Made by a program: the position numbers and the translations under genes
From: an uncultured Bacteroidales bacterium
GTDB lineage: Bacteria; Bacteroidota; Bacteroidia; Bacteroidales; Bacteroidaceae
DNA: 64,000 nt
Direction of reading: 5' to 3'
Assembly: GCA_902779535.1 (NCBI GenBank)
Contig: CACZBX010000005.1
Span: 1-64,000 of the forward strand
Shown here: positions 27,152 to 35,902 of the stretch, piece after piece
Layout of the letters: every line of letters begins with the position of its first letter
Position numbering within the stretch: position 1 is the stretch's first letter
The notes under the pieces: generated by a model
The model's input: only the letters and a program-made list of their open reading frames with translations
Database searches by the model: none
Told to the model about the DNA's origin: nothing

Positions 27152-27870
27152 TTGATATTATTCCTGCAATTGACATTCTAGACGGAAAATGTGTTCGATT
27201 ATCCAAAGGTGAATATGCTTCTAAGAAGATTTACAGCGAACATCCCGTAGATGTAGCCAAGGCTTTTGAAGATCATGGGATTAAACGGTTGCATGTGGTT
27301 GATTTGGATGGAGCAAAGTCTCAACATATCGTCAATTACCATACGCTGTACGAACTTGCTTCCCAAACATCTTTGACCATCGACTTTGGAGGTGGTATCA
27401 AAGGAGACGCTGATTTACATATCGCCTTCGACAATGGTGCAGCAATGGTAACGCTTGGTAGTATTGCTGTCAAACAGCCAGAAACTCTACTCGAATGGAT
27501 TCGGTATTATGGCGCAGAAAGGATTATTCTGGGTGCCGATGTAAAGAATATGAAGATTGCAATCAACGGATGGGAAGAAGAAAGTGAAGTAGAACTGAAA
27601 CCGTTCCTTACCCATTATATTCAAAATGGCATCAGTCAGGTCCTTTGTACAGATATTAGTCGAGATGGTATGTTACAAGGTCCATCTATTGATTTATATA
27701 AAAAGATAATGGAGGCATTCCCTAACCTTTACTTGTTAGCAAGTGGAGGCGTCAGTTCGATTGATGATATCTATCAACTGGAAGAAACAAAAGTATCGGG
27801 CGTTGTCCTTGGAAAAGCCATCTATGAGAGAAAAATAACATTGAAAGAATTAGAACAATTCGTCGTATAA
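27148..27870 (+). CDS. hisA: Phosphoribosylformimino-AICAR phosphate isomerase HisA
   Basis: A 240-residue TIM-barrel isomerase that converts ProFAR to PRFAR. The start [18 protein letters not shown] carries the catalytic Asp (PAID), and the mirrored half carries [12 protein letters not shown] with the second Asp. Phosphate-binding motifs are DFGGGI and ASGGVSS. Its ATG overlaps the hisH stop, and hisF starts 1 base after its stop. Confidence 0.95.
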   Translation: MIDIIPAIDILDGKCVRLSKGEYASKKIYSEHPVDVAKAFEDHGIKRLHVVDLDGAKSQHIVNYHTLYELASQTSLTIDFGGGIKGDADLHIAFDNGAAMVTLGSIAVKQPETLLEWIRYYGAERIILGADVKNMKIAINGWEEESEVELKPFLTHYIQNGISQVLCTDISRDGMLQGPSIDLYKKIMEAFPNLYLLASGGVSSIDDIYQLEETKVSGVVLGKAIYERKITLKELEQFVV

Positions 27871-27871
27871 G

Positions 27872-28627
27872 ATGTTAGCAAAACGAATCATTCCATGTCT
27901 GGACATAAAGGACGGACGAACGGTCAAAGGGATAAACTTTATCAACTTACGTGAAGCAGGTGATCCTGTTGAACTAGGACAAGCATATAGCGAGCAAGGT
28001 GCTGACGAACTGGTTTATCTGGATATTACAGCAAGTTTCGAAGGACGTAAGACGTTTACCGATTTGGTTAAACGCGTAGCAGCACATATCAGCATTCCTT
28101 TTACCGTGGGTGGAGGTATTCATGAACTGAATGACGTAGATCGTTTGCTTAATGCTGGTGCCGACAAAGTCTCGATCAATTCTTCGGCCATCAAGAATCC
28201 ACAACTCATTGATGAAATTGCGAAACACTTCGGCAATCAAGTATGTGTGGTCGCAATTGATGCAAAACAGATGCCCGACGGTTGGAAGTGTTTCTTGAAT
28301 GGTGGCCGTGTTGAGACCGACAAAGAATTGTTCAGTTGGGCTAAAGAAGTCAGTGAACGAGGAGCCGGAGAAATTCTTTTCACCAGTATGGACCACGATG
28401 GAGTCAAAACCGGCTTTGCCAATGAGGCTTTGTGCCAACTCTCTTCCATGCTCTCCATCCCCATCATTGCATCAGGAGGTGCCGGCACGAAGGAACATTT
28501 TAGAGATGCATTTATTAAAGGTAAAGCGGATGCTGCCTTAGCGGCCAGCGTTTTTCACTTTGGAGAAATACAAATTTCCGAATTAAAACAGTATCTTTGC
28601 AAAGAAGGTATTCAAATCAGATTATAA
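27872..28627 (+). CDS. hisF: Imidazole glycerol phosphate synthase cyclase subunit HisF
   Basis: The 251-residue TIM-barrel synthase subunit that uses ammonia from HisH to make IGP and [25 protein letters not shown] holds the catalytic Asp11 equivalent, and [12 protein letters not shown] the second Asp. Phosphate motifs are VGGGI and ASGGAG. Complete and of normal length. AICAR links the pathway to purine synthesis. Confidence 0.95.
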   Translation: MLAKRIIPCLDIKDGRTVKGINFINLREAGDPVELGQAYSEQGADELVYLDITASFEGRKTFTDLVKRVAAHISIPFTVGGGIHELNDVDRLLNAGADKVSINSSAIKNPQLIDEIAKHFGNQVCVVAIDAKQMPDGWKCFLNGGRVETDKELFSWAKEVSERGAGEILFTSMDHDGVKTGFANEALCQLSSMLSIPIIASGGAGTKEHFRDAFIKGKADAALAASVFHFGEIQISELKQYLCKEGIQIRL

Positions 28628-28630
28628 AGA

Positions 28631-29257
28631 ATGATGATCAACCAAATGACATTGGATTTTAGTAAGATGGGAGGACTGATACCTGCGATAATACAGGATG
28701 CGGATACTCAAAAAGTGTTGATGTTAGGCTATATGAACGAAGAAGCATATCAGAAAACACTTGATACAGGTATTGTTACTTTTTTTAGTCGTACTCGACA
28801 AACATTGTGGACTAAAGGAGAAACCAGCGGAAACTTTTTACATATAGTAAGCATCAAGGCCGATTGCGACCAAGACACTTTACTCATTCAGGTACATCCA
28901 GATGGTCCGGTTTGCCATACAGGTACCGATACATGTTGGGGTGAAGAAAACAAACAGGATATCCTTTTCTTAAAAGATTTACAGGATTTCATCGACAAAA
29001 GGCATCAAGAAATGCCGGAAGGTTCATATACAACGAGCTTATTTCAGTCGGGCATCAATAAGATTGCTCAAAAAGTTGGAGAAGAAGCGGTGGAAACAAT
29101 CATCGAGGCATGTAACGGAACAGATGAACGCCTGATATATGAAGGATCTGACCTACTTTATCACCTCATTGTTTTATTAACTTCGAAAGGATATCGTATA
29201 GAAGATTTAGCGAATGAATTGCGCGAACGGCACCAACCAAATTGGAAAAAACATTAA
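28631..29257 (+). CDS. hisI: Bifunctional phosphoribosyl-AMP cyclohydrolase / phosphoribosyl-ATP pyrophosphatase
   Basis: A 208-residue HisI-HisE fusion. The cyclohydrolase half (about 1-110) has the metal motif KADCDQDTLLIQV and the later CHTGTDTCW cysteine. The pyrophosphatase half (about 115-205) has EEAVETIIEA and SDLLYHLIVLL. It carries out steps 2 and 3 of histidine synthesis. Two adjacent ATGs (28631 and 28634) are possible starts. The ftsE-like ATG follows 2 bases after its stop. Confidence 0.94.
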   Translation: MMINQMTLDFSKMGGLIPAIIQDADTQKVLMLGYMNEEAYQKTLDTGIVTFFSRTRQTLWTKGETSGNFLHIVSIKADCDQDTLLIQVHPDGPVCHTGTDTCWGEENKQDILFLKDLQDFIDKRHQEMPEGSYTTSLFQSGINKIAQKVGEEAVETIIEACNGTDERLIYEGSDLLYHLIVLLTSKGYRIEDLANELRERHQPNWKKH

Positions 29258-29259
29258 TT

Positions 29260-29994
29260 ATGGAAGATACTGAAAAACTTATATCATATAAAGATGTATA
29301 TATCAACCAACAAGAAGTATGCGTTTTAGAAAACGTTGACTTGGAGTTGAACAAGGGTGAATTTATCTATCTGATTGGAAAAGTCGGAACTGGAAAGACT
29401 TCTTTGCTCAAAACATTCTATGGCGAACTGGAAATTCTTTCCGGTGAAGCAAAAGTGCTGGGATTTGACATGAAGAATATCAAACGCAGCAAGATTCCAT
29501 CACTACGAAAACGTCTGGGAATCGTCTTTCAGGACTTTCAACTATTGACCGATCGCACTGTTCGCGATAACTTAAAGTTCGTACTGAAGGCAACCGGATG
29601 GAAAAACAAAGCACAGATTGATGACCGTATCGAAGAAGTGTTGAGGGAAGTCGACATGGAAGGTAAAGGTTATAAGATGCCCAACCAACTATCGGGAGGC
29701 GAACAACAACGTATCGTGATTGCACGCGCGATATTAAACAAACCGGATATTATCCTAGCCGATGAACCTACTGGAAACCTTGACCCTGAAACTGGTGTCA
29801 AGATTGTTGAGCTCTTACGTTCCATCTGCGAAAGTGGCTCTGCCATCGTTATGAGTACACACAATCTACAATTGGTTGAGAAATTCCCTGGAATTGTCTA
29901 TCGGTGCGAGGATCATCATATCAAAGAAATCACAAATGAGTTTTATAACGAACATAATGATTCAAAAATAGATGATGTAAGTGAAATGATGTAA
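29260..29994 (+). CDS. ftsE: FtsE-like ABC transporter ATP-binding protein
   Basis: A 244-residue ABC ATPase. I start at the ATG at 29260; the longer reading begins with a TTG inside hisIE. Walker A is GKVGTGKTS (about 40-48), signature LSGGEQQRIVIARAIL, Walker B IILADEPTGNLDPE, H-loop MSTHN. It is most like FtsE of the cell-division FtsEX complex, which activates peptidoglycan hydrolases; the partner ftsX is not adjacent. A LolD-type ATPase is the alternative. Close packing after hisIE suggests co-transcription without functional relation. Confidence 0.82.
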   Translation: MEDTEKLISYKDVYINQQEVCVLENVDLELNKGEFIYLIGKVGTGKTSLLKTFYGELEILSGEAKVLGFDMKNIKRSKIPSLRKRLGIVFQDFQLLTDRTVRDNLKFVLKATGWKNKAQIDDRIEEVLREVDMEGKGYKMPNQLSGGEQQRIVIARAILNKPDIILADEPTGNLDPETGVKIVELLRSICESGSAIVMSTHNLQLVEKFPGIVYRCEDHHIKEITNEFYNEHNDSKIDDVSEMM

Positions 29995-30044
29995 GCATAT
30001 ACTAAATAAAAGGAATAAAATGCTATCATCTCGAACTTTATTTA

Positions 30045-30052
30045 TATATTTG
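30045..30052 (+). promoter_or_regulatory. Putative -7 element of the aspartate kinase gene
   Basis: TATATTTG matches TAnnTTTG, 40 bases before the ATG. No lysine-riboswitch-like structure was recognised in the short leader. Confidence 0.45.
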
Positions 30053-30092
30053 CAATCATATTTCAATATAAACATTTAAAAGAATACGAAAA

Positions 30093-31412
30093 ATGAAAGT
30101 TTTAAAGTTTGGAGGTACTTCAGTCGGCTCAGCACAGCGGATGAAAGAGGTTGCCAAATTGATTAATGACGGTGAAAAGAAGATTGTAGTTCTTTCTGCT
30201 ATGTCAGGAACGACAAATACTTTGGTGGAGATTTCAGACTATCTCTATAAGAAGAATCCTGACGGAGCCAATGAGGTGATTAACCGACTAGAGGCTCAGT
30301 ACAAGAAACACATCAATGAACTCTATTCTACCGAGAATTATAAACAGAAAACTTTGGATACCATCAAGGCTCAGTTTGATTTTATCCGTTCGTATACAAA
30401 GGATCTCTTTACCTTATTCGAAGAAAAAGTTATCTTGGCTCAAGGAGAGTTGATGTCGACTTGCATGATGACAAACTATCTGCTTGAACAGGGAGTAAAC
30501 GTTGAATTACTACCTGCCTTAGAGTTCATGCGTACCGACAAGAATAGTGAACCTGATCCTGTTTATATTAAAGATAAACTCGAAGCACAACTGGAATTAC
30601 ATCCGGATGTCGATATCTATATTACTCAAGGTTACATCTGCCGAAACGCTTACGGTGAAATTGATAACCTGCAACGAGGCGGAAGCGATTACACCGCTTC
30701 ACTGATTGGTGCCGCCATTACGTCTTCTGAAATTCAAATTTGGACTGATATTGATGGTATGCACAACAATGACCCTCGCTATGTGGAGAACACCTCTCCT
30801 GTTCCTTATCTGCAGTTTGAAGAAGCAGCCGAGTTGGCATACTTTGGTGCTAAGATTCTGCACCCAACTTGCATTCAGCCGGCTAAGTATGCAAATATAC
30901 CTGTTCGCTTGTTGAATACCATGGATCCAACTGCTCCCGGCACGTTGATCTCAAATGAATTAGTTCAAGATACAATAAAGGCAGTGGCTGCAAAAGACCA
31001 TATTACGGCAATCAAAATCAAGTCAAGCCGAATGTTACTTGCCCATGGTTTCTTGCGCAAGGTGTTCGAGATCTTCGAAAGCTACCAAACATCCATTGAT
31101 ATGATTTGTACTTCTGAGGTTGGCGTCTCCGTAACAATTGACAACACCGTACACCTCAACGAGATTGTTGATGATTTGAAGAAATATGGTACAGTAACAG
31201 TAGATCCGAACATGTGCATCATCTGTGTTGTCGGTGATTTGGAATGGACGAACCTGGGCTTTGAAGCCAATGCTTTGGATGCCATGAAAGATATTCCTGT
31301 ACGAATGATTTCATTCGGTGGAAGCAACTACAATATTTCTTTCTTGGTGAAGGAAGAAGATAAACAACGCGCACTACAATCACTGAGCGACCATCTGTTT
31401 AAGAACAATTAA
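30093..31412 (+). CDS. lysC: Aspartate kinase
   Basis: The 439-residue monofunctional enzyme that phosphorylates aspartate, the first step to lysine, threonine and methionine. The N-terminus MKVLKFGGTSVGSAQRMKEV is the signature. GGSDYTASLIGAA and WTDIDGMHNNDPRYV form the catalytic domain. Two ACT domains follow from about residue 300 (ITAIKIKSSRMLLAHGFL, GVSVTIDN), giving feedback control by end product. It is followed by lysA after 56 bases that contain a hairpin, so it is likely the lysine-sensitive isozyme, by context only. Confidence 0.94.
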   Translation: MKVLKFGGTSVGSAQRMKEVAKLINDGEKKIVVLSAMSGTTNTLVEISDYLYKKNPDGANEVINRLEAQYKKHINELYSTENYKQKTLDTIKAQFDFIRSYTKDLFTLFEEKVILAQGELMSTCMMTNYLLEQGVNVELLPALEFMRTDKNSEPDPVYIKDKLEAQLELHPDVDIYITQGYICRNAYGEIDNLQRGGSDYTASLIGAAITSSEIQIWTDIDGMHNNDPRYVENTSPVPYLQFEEAAELAYFGAKILHPTCIQPAKYANIPVRLLNTMDPTAPGTLISNELVQDTIKAVAAKDHITAIKIKSSRMLLAHGFLRKVFEIFESYQTSIDMICTSEVGVSVTIDNTVHLNEIVDDLKKYGTVTVDPNMCIICVVGDLEWTNLGFEANALDAMKDIPVRMISFGGSNYNISFLVKEEDKQRALQSLSDHLFKNN

Positions 31413-31417
31413 TGGAT

Positions 31418-31440
31418 TAGGGCGAACACGTTTCGCCCTA
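31418..31440 (+). other. Hairpin between lysC and lysA
   Basis: The 9-bp perfect stem TAGGGCGAA/TTCGCCCTA has a 5-base loop and no T-run after it. It may stabilise the upstream message or tune expression between the two genes, rather than end transcription. Confidence 0.6.
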
Positions 31441-31468
31441 CCCTCATTTACTACAATACAACAATTAC

Positions 31469-32623
31469 ATGATTACATCTTTTCCTTTATCAAAGTTTGA
31501 ACAACTAAAGACACCATTCTACTATTACAATACGACATTACTCCGTGAAACACTACAATCCATCCTCTCAAATATTCAAGGGAATTACTGCGTTCATTAT
31601 GCTATCAAGGCAAATGCGAATCCAAAGATTCTAAAAGTCATCAAGGAATATGGATTAGGTATTGATTGTGTAAGCGGAGGTGAAATAGAAGCAGCTGTCA
31701 ATGCGGGTTTCGATCCTCAAAAGATTGTGTTTGCCGGCGTCGGTAAGAGCGATTGGGAAATCAATCTTGGATTAGATTACAATATACTCTGTTTCAATGT
31801 TGAATCTATTCCCGAATTAGAGGTTATCAATGAATTAGCTGAGAAGAAAAACAAAATTGCAAATATTGCTTTCCGTATTAATCCAAACGTAGGTGCACAT
31901 ACGCATGCAAATATTACGACAGGCTTGGCAGAAAACAAGTTTGGTATCGACATGGAAGATATGGACTATGTCATTGAGTTGGCAAAGAAGATGAATTATG
32001 TTCGCTTCATAGGCTTACATTTCCATATCGGATCGCAAATCCTTGAGATGGATGATTTCATTGCCTTATGCAATCGCGTCAATGAGCTGCAGCGTAAGTT
32101 ATTTGCAAAGCAGATTATTATTGATCATATCAATGTGGGTGGCGGACTGGGCATTGATTATAAACATCCAAATCGTAATCCAATACCAGACTTCAAACAA
32201 TATTTCTCTACTTACCAAAAACACCTGAAGTTACAAGCTAACCAAACGCTTCACTTTGAGTTAGGTAGAGCCGTTGTTGCCCAATGCGGTACTTTAATTA
32301 GCCGAACACTCTACGTCAAACAAGGTCATCACAAACAGTTTGCAATCCTGGATGCTGGCATGACCGACTTGATTCGTCCAGCATTATACCAAGCTTATCA
32401 TAAAATAGAGAACATATCATCCGATGAAGCAAAGGAAAGATACGATGTAGTTGGACCAATCTGCGAGTCGTCTGATGTCTTTGGGAAAGCAGTGGATTTA
32501 AACAAAGTGCATCGAGGAGATTTAATTGCCATTCGTTCCACCGGTGCTTACGGCGAAACCATGGCTTCGCAATATAACTGTCGCACCCTTCCACCCAGCT
32601 ATACATCCGACGAACTATTATAA
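31469..32623 (+). CDS. lysA: Diaminopimelate decarboxylase
   Basis: A 384-residue PLP enzyme of fold type III that converts meso-diaminopimelate to lysine. The PLP lysine is in YAIKANANPKIL (about 48-59), GGGLGIDY binds the phosphate, HFELGRAVVAQCG is conserved, and CESSDVFGKA carries the active-site Cys contributed across the dimer. Slightly shorter than many LysA proteins but complete. A strong terminator follows. Confidence 0.95.
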   Translation: MITSFPLSKFEQLKTPFYYYNTTLLRETLQSILSNIQGNYCVHYAIKANANPKILKVIKEYGLGIDCVSGGEIEAAVNAGFDPQKIVFAGVGKSDWEINLGLDYNILCFNVESIPELEVINELAEKKNKIANIAFRINPNVGAHTHANITTGLAENKFGIDMEDMDYVIELAKKMNYVRFIGLHFHIGSQILEMDDFIALCNRVNELQRKLFAKQIIIDHINVGGGLGIDYKHPNRNPIPDFKQYFSTYQKHLKLQANQTLHFELGRAVVAQCGTLISRTLYVKQGHHKQFAILDAGMTDLIRPALYQAYHKIENISSDEAKERYDVVGPICESSDVFGKAVDLNKVHRGDLIAIRSTGAYGETMASQYNCRTLPPSYTSDELL

Positions 32624-32624
32624 T

Positions 32625-32653
32625 AAAAAGGCACTCAATCGAGTGCCTTTTTT
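32625..32653 (+). terminator. Terminator of lysC-lysA
   Basis: The stem GGCACTC/GAGTGCC with loop AATC is flanked by five As and then seven Ts. It begins immediately after the lysA stop. Confidence 0.9.
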
Positions 32654-32679
32654 ATGCATATAATGCATAGATTATACTC

Positions 32680-32720
32680 AAAAAATTGTCCTCTTCTTGA
32701 TTCACATCAAAAAGAGGACA
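32680..32720 (-). terminator. Probable terminator downstream of galE
   Basis: TGTCCTCTT (32687-32695) pairs with AAGAGGACA (32712-32720), and beyond one mismatch TTGAT pairs with ATCAA over a TCAC loop. Six As at 32680-32685 give the U-tract on the minus strand. It is 138 bases beyond the galE stop, so the message would have a long 3' tail. Confidence 0.7.
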
Positions 32721-32763
32721 CACAAACACAAAATAAAACACGACAAAACTACTTAATACTTGT

Positions 32764-32817
32764 TGACGTTTGGGGACGTCGGTAACTTTATCTGGTATTC
32801 ACATAAGGGATAAAGTT
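32764..32817. repeat. Two inverted repeats in the galE 3' region
   Basis: GACGT (TTGGGG) ACGTC lies at about 32764-32780, and AACTTTATC (32784-32792) pairs with GATAAAGTT (32809-32817) across 16 bases. Both would fold in the galE 3' untranslated RNA. Their role is unknown. Confidence 0.5.
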
Positions 32818-32857
32818 TCAAGTACATGAAAATATTTAAATAATTTGTTTTATGCTC

Positions 32858-33892
32858 CTATTGAATGCCACGTTCACGCAGTTTCTTCTGCCATTCCCAT
32901 GCCGAACGAAGAGTATCCTCGATCGGAGTCTCTGACTTCCACCCCAACTCTTTATTTGCAAAGGAAGGATCAGCCCAAACCTGCGTAATATCGCCGGCAC
33001 GACGGCCAACAATCTTATGTGGTACTTTCACACCGGTTGCTTCTTCAAACTTATGGATCAATTCCAAAACGGACAAGCCACGACCTGTACCAATATTGAA
33101 GATCTCAACCGACTGTTTTTGTTTATCTTCCAAAATACGATTCATGGCTACAACGTGAGCTTTCGCTAAATCAACGACATAAATATAGTCGCGGATACAT
33201 GAACCATCTGGTGTAGGATAATCGTCACCAAATACACTTAACTCTTTACGAATGCCAATGGCTGTCTGAGTAAGGTATGGTAACAAGTTTTGTGGAACAC
33301 CATTTGGCAATTCACCAATCAATGCTGTAGGATGTGCGCCAATTGGGTTGAAATATCTCAGTAAGATAGCCTTGATCGGAGAACCGGAAGCTACCGTATC
33401 ATGAATAATCTCTTCATTAATTTGTTTCGTATTACCGTAAGGTGACTCTGCTTTCTTGATTGGAGCAGCTTCCGTAACCGGCAATACATCCGGCTGTCCG
33501 TAAACCGTACAAGAAGATGAGAAGATGATACCTTTCACCTGATATTTCGGCATCAACTCCAACAAGTTAATAAGAGAAACAATATTGTTACGATAATATA
33601 ATAAAGGTTTTTGAACTGATTCACCAACTGCCTTGCTTGCAGCAAAATGAATGATTCCTTCAATACCAGGATATTTCGCAAACAAACGATCCAAGCCTTC
33701 GAAATCCAAGCAGTCGAGTTTCTCAAAGATAGGACGAATACCGGTAACTTGTTCAATGTGGTCAACTACATCCGCACTTGAATTTGAAAGATTGTCAACG
33801 ATAACGACTTCATAGCCACTCTCCTGCAATTCTACTACGGTATGTGAACCAATATAACCAGTTCCACCAGTAACTAATATTCTTTTCTTCAT
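32858..33892 (-). CDS. galE: UDP-glucose 4-epimerase
   Basis: A 344-residue extended short-chain dehydrogenase that interconverts UDP-glucose and UDP-galactose. NAD binding is by GGTGYIGSH (residues 8-16). The catalytic set is SSSCTVYG and YGNTK (the YxxxK motif at about 148-153). The sugar-binding region contains LRYFNPIGAHPTALIGE. Complete. It lies alone between the lysA and Rnf terminators. It supplies UDP-galactose for surface polysaccharides or galactose use; the sequence does not say which. Confidence 0.95.
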   Translation of the reverse strand: MKKRILVTGGTGYIGSHTVVELQESGYEVVIVDNLSNSSADVVDHIEQVTGIRPIFEKLDCLDFEGLDRLFAKYPGIEGIIHFAASKAVGESVQKPLLYYRNNIVSLINLLELMPKYQVKGIIFSSSCTVYGQPDVLPVTEAAPIKKAESPYGNTKQINEEIIHDTVASGSPIKAILLRYFNPIGAHPTALIGELPNGVPQNLLPYLTQTAIGIRKELSVFGDDYPTPDGSCIRDYIYVVDLAKAHVVAMNRILEDKQKQSVEIFNIGTGRGLSVLELIHKFEEATGVKVPHKIVGRRAGDITQVWADPSFANKELGWKSETPIEDTLRSAWEWQKKLRERGIQ

Positions 33893-33971
33893 GTTAAACA
33901 GATTGGTATTTTTATTATGACGCCTCGAAATTAATAAATAAAGTCAAAACAAGCAAAGCAATTAATATTAT

Positions 33972-34008
33972 TTAAAACAAAAGCCTGAGATTTATTTCCC
34001 AGGCTTTT
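33972..34008 (-). terminator. Terminator of the Rnf cluster
   Basis: AAAAGCCTG (33979-33987) pairs with CAGGCTTTT (34000-34008), with an A-rich flank on the left giving the minus-strand U-tract. It is 21 bases past the rnfA stop. Confidence 0.85.
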
Positions 34009-34029
34009 CTATTAAAGTTTTTTAACACT

Positions 34030-34650
34030 TTAGAGTCCAAAAAGGTTGGCTAAACCCTGATCTACACCCGAAAATCCCATGAAAGCCATCGCCATTAAGC
34101 CAGCAACAATCAGAGCAATAGACATTCCCTGCATACCTTTCGGAATATTCACCAAGGCCAATTGTTCACGAATCGCAGCAAACAGGATCAATGCCAAGCC
34201 AAAACCTAAGGCTGTTGAGAAAGCGTAGATGACGCCGGTCAAAAGATTCGGTTCCAAGCCTTGAGCATTATAAGTTCCGTCAGCTACCAAGATAGCAACG
34301 CCTAAGATACAACAGTTCGTTGTGATCAGTGGAAGGAAAACTCCCAGAGCCTGATACAGAGCAGGTGAAACCTTTTTCAGAACAATCTCGACCAATTGCA
34401 CCAAGGAAGCGATAACAAGGATGAACGCAATGGTCTGCAGATAGCCTAAACCAAAAGCATCCAGCACATACTTCTGCAACAGATAAGTTACGATCGTCGC
34501 CAAGGTCAAAACAAAAACAACTGCCGCACTCATACCGAGAGCTGTCTGTACCTTCTTAGAGACACCTAAGAAAGGACAAATACCTAAGAACTGTGACAAC
34601 ACGATGTTGTTCACAAAGATAGCAGTAATGAATATTAATATATATGCCAT
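34030..34650 (-). CDS. rnfA: Rnf complex subunit RnfA
   Basis: A 206-residue, six-helix membrane subunit of the ion-pumping ferredoxin:NAD+ oxidoreductase. The signatures are VNNIVLSQFLGICPFLGVSKK at residues 13-33 and ITTNCCILGVAILV (half-helices with conserved Cys that hold a membrane iron-sulfur centre with RnfE). It is homologous to NqrE. It is the last gene of rseC-rnfB-C-D-G-E-A. Confidence 0.95.
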   Translation of the reverse strand: MAYILIFITAIFVNNIVLSQFLGICPFLGVSKKVQTALGMSAAVVFVLTLATIVTYLLQKYVLDAFGLGYLQTIAFILVIASLVQLVEIVLKKVSPALYQALGVFLPLITTNCCILGVAILVADGTYNAQGLEPNLLTGVIYAFSTALGFGLALILFAAIREQLALVNIPKGMQGMSIALIVAGLMAMAFMGFSGVDQGLANLFGL

Positions 34651-34669
34651 AATCTTCTATTATTTTATG

Positions 34670-35254
34670 TTATGCCTTGCGGAGTTTGTTTACGATTGCA
34701 ATCAGATAACCTAAAGCAATGAAAGCTCCCGGTGCCAATACAAATATCAACATACCATAGTTCTCAGGAACGACAGGAAGATCAAATACCTTTCCTGTGC
34801 CGAGGAACTCACGTACCATACCTAAGAGTGTCAAGGCCATTGTGAAACCAAGTCCGATACCTAATCCATCGAAGAACGAAGGAATAGGTTTGTTCTTTGA
34901 AGCAAACGCTTCAGCACGGCCTAACAAAATACAGTTTACCACAATCAACGGAATAAAAATTCCCAAGGTCTTATACAAACTCGGAACATATGCCTGCATC
35001 ACCATCTGTAACAAGGTTACAAAAGAAGCGATAATCACAACATATGCAGGAATACGAACCATATCAGGAATCAGATTCTTCAGTGCGGAGATAACAACAT
35101 TCGAACAAATCAACACGAACATGGTTGCTAAACCCATTCCCATACCATTGATGGCGGAGGAAGTCGTACCCAGCGTAGGACACATACCTAAAAGGAGTAC
35201 GAATGTCGGATTTTCATTAATTATACCGTTCAGTAAGATTTTGAAATTTTTCAT
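34670..35254 (-). CDS. rnfE: Rnf complex subunit RnfE
   Basis: A 194-residue membrane subunit homologous to NqrD and paralogous to RnfA. Visible motifs are ENPTFVLLLGMCPTLG near residues 14-29 and IPLIVVNCILLGRAEAFAS, inverted relative to RnfA, with the paired cysteines. Six helices. It starts 12 bases after the rnfG stop. Confidence 0.95.
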   Translation of the reverse strand: MKNFKILLNGIINENPTFVLLLGMCPTLGTTSSAINGMGMGLATMFVLICSNVVISALKNLIPDMVRIPAYVVIIASFVTLLQMVMQAYVPSLYKTLGIFIPLIVVNCILLGRAEAFASKNKPIPSFFDGLGIGLGFTMALTLLGMVREFLGTGKVFDLPVVPENYGMLIFVLAPGAFIALGYLIAIVNKLRKA

Positions 35255-35266
35255 AAATTACTCCTT

Positions 35267-35902
35267 TCATTGATTAGTAGTCGTAACTTGAGCACTTGCC
35301 TCTTTCTTTTGCTGAGATGCTCCACTGCTCGTATCCACATGCTGTCCGCTGTAAGCAGCATACGCATTGTTGACAGCTTTCAAGAAAGCACGAGAAGTGA
35401 TGGTCGAAGCAGTAATAGCTTCTACTTCACCTCCGTCTTTCGATACTGTCAATGCTTTCGTTCCAGGGTTCTTTCCTGTGATATCACCCTTCTCTCCTTT
35501 CTTAAACCAGAACGTCGATTTAGAGCCTAAGCCCGGAGTCTCCGCATGATTCAAGACTGAATAGTTGATGATGTTTCCTTCTTTATCGAAGCCTACAAGT
35601 ACGGTCAGAGCACCACCGAATCCATTTTCAGAAGATTCGACAGCAGCACCTGCGAACTGTCCGTCTTTATCAGCCTTATAGATCTTATACGAAACACCGT
35701 CCATTTCATATGTTTCCGGTTCACCAGCTTGTGAACCTTCAACCAAAACTTCCTTTAACGCATCATTCAACGCCTTCTTGTTGGCTTCAGCGATCGGCCC
35801 GGCCGTCAACTGATTAACGTAAGCCAGAATACCTGTAGCTACAGCAACGATGAGGGTCAGCGAAAGGACCATATTTACTAATGATGATTGTAACTTTTTC
35901 AT
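35267..35902 (-). CDS. rnfG: Rnf complex subunit RnfG
   Basis: A 211-residue periplasmic flavoprotein subunit with one N-terminal anchor helix (about 11-30). The FMN-binding domain contains the flavinylation segment ITASTITSRAFL, in which a Thr accepts FMN through a phosphoester bond. GFGGALTVLVGFD and HAETPGLGSK are family motifs. The C-terminal tail (about 190-211) is Ser/Gln/Thr-rich. Its start overlaps the rnfD stop by 4 bases. Confidence 0.94.
   Translation of the reverse strand: MKKLQSSLVNMVLSLTLIVAVATGILAYVNQLTAGPIAEANKKALNDALKEVLVEGSQAGEPETYEMDGVSYKIYKADKDGQFAGAAVESSENGFGGALTVLVGFDKEGNIINYSVLNHAETPGLGSKSTFWFKKGEKGDITGKNPGTKALTVSKDGGEVEAITASTITSRAFLKAVNNAYAAYSGQHVDTSSGASQQKKEASAQVTTTNQ

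Noticed and set aside
29242..29259. A TTG start for the FtsE-like gene inside hisIE
   Set aside because: The ATG at 29260, 2 bases after the hisIE stop, fits the family and normal operon spacing.
29995..30092. A lysine riboswitch before aspartate kinase
   Set aside because: The leader is only about 40 bases from a plausible -7 box to the ATG, too short for a lysine riboswitch, and no conserved elements are seen.
31418..31440. The hairpin between lysC and lysA as a terminator
   Set aside because: It has a good stem but no T-run, and both genes belong to the same pathway and strand, with a strong terminator after lysA.
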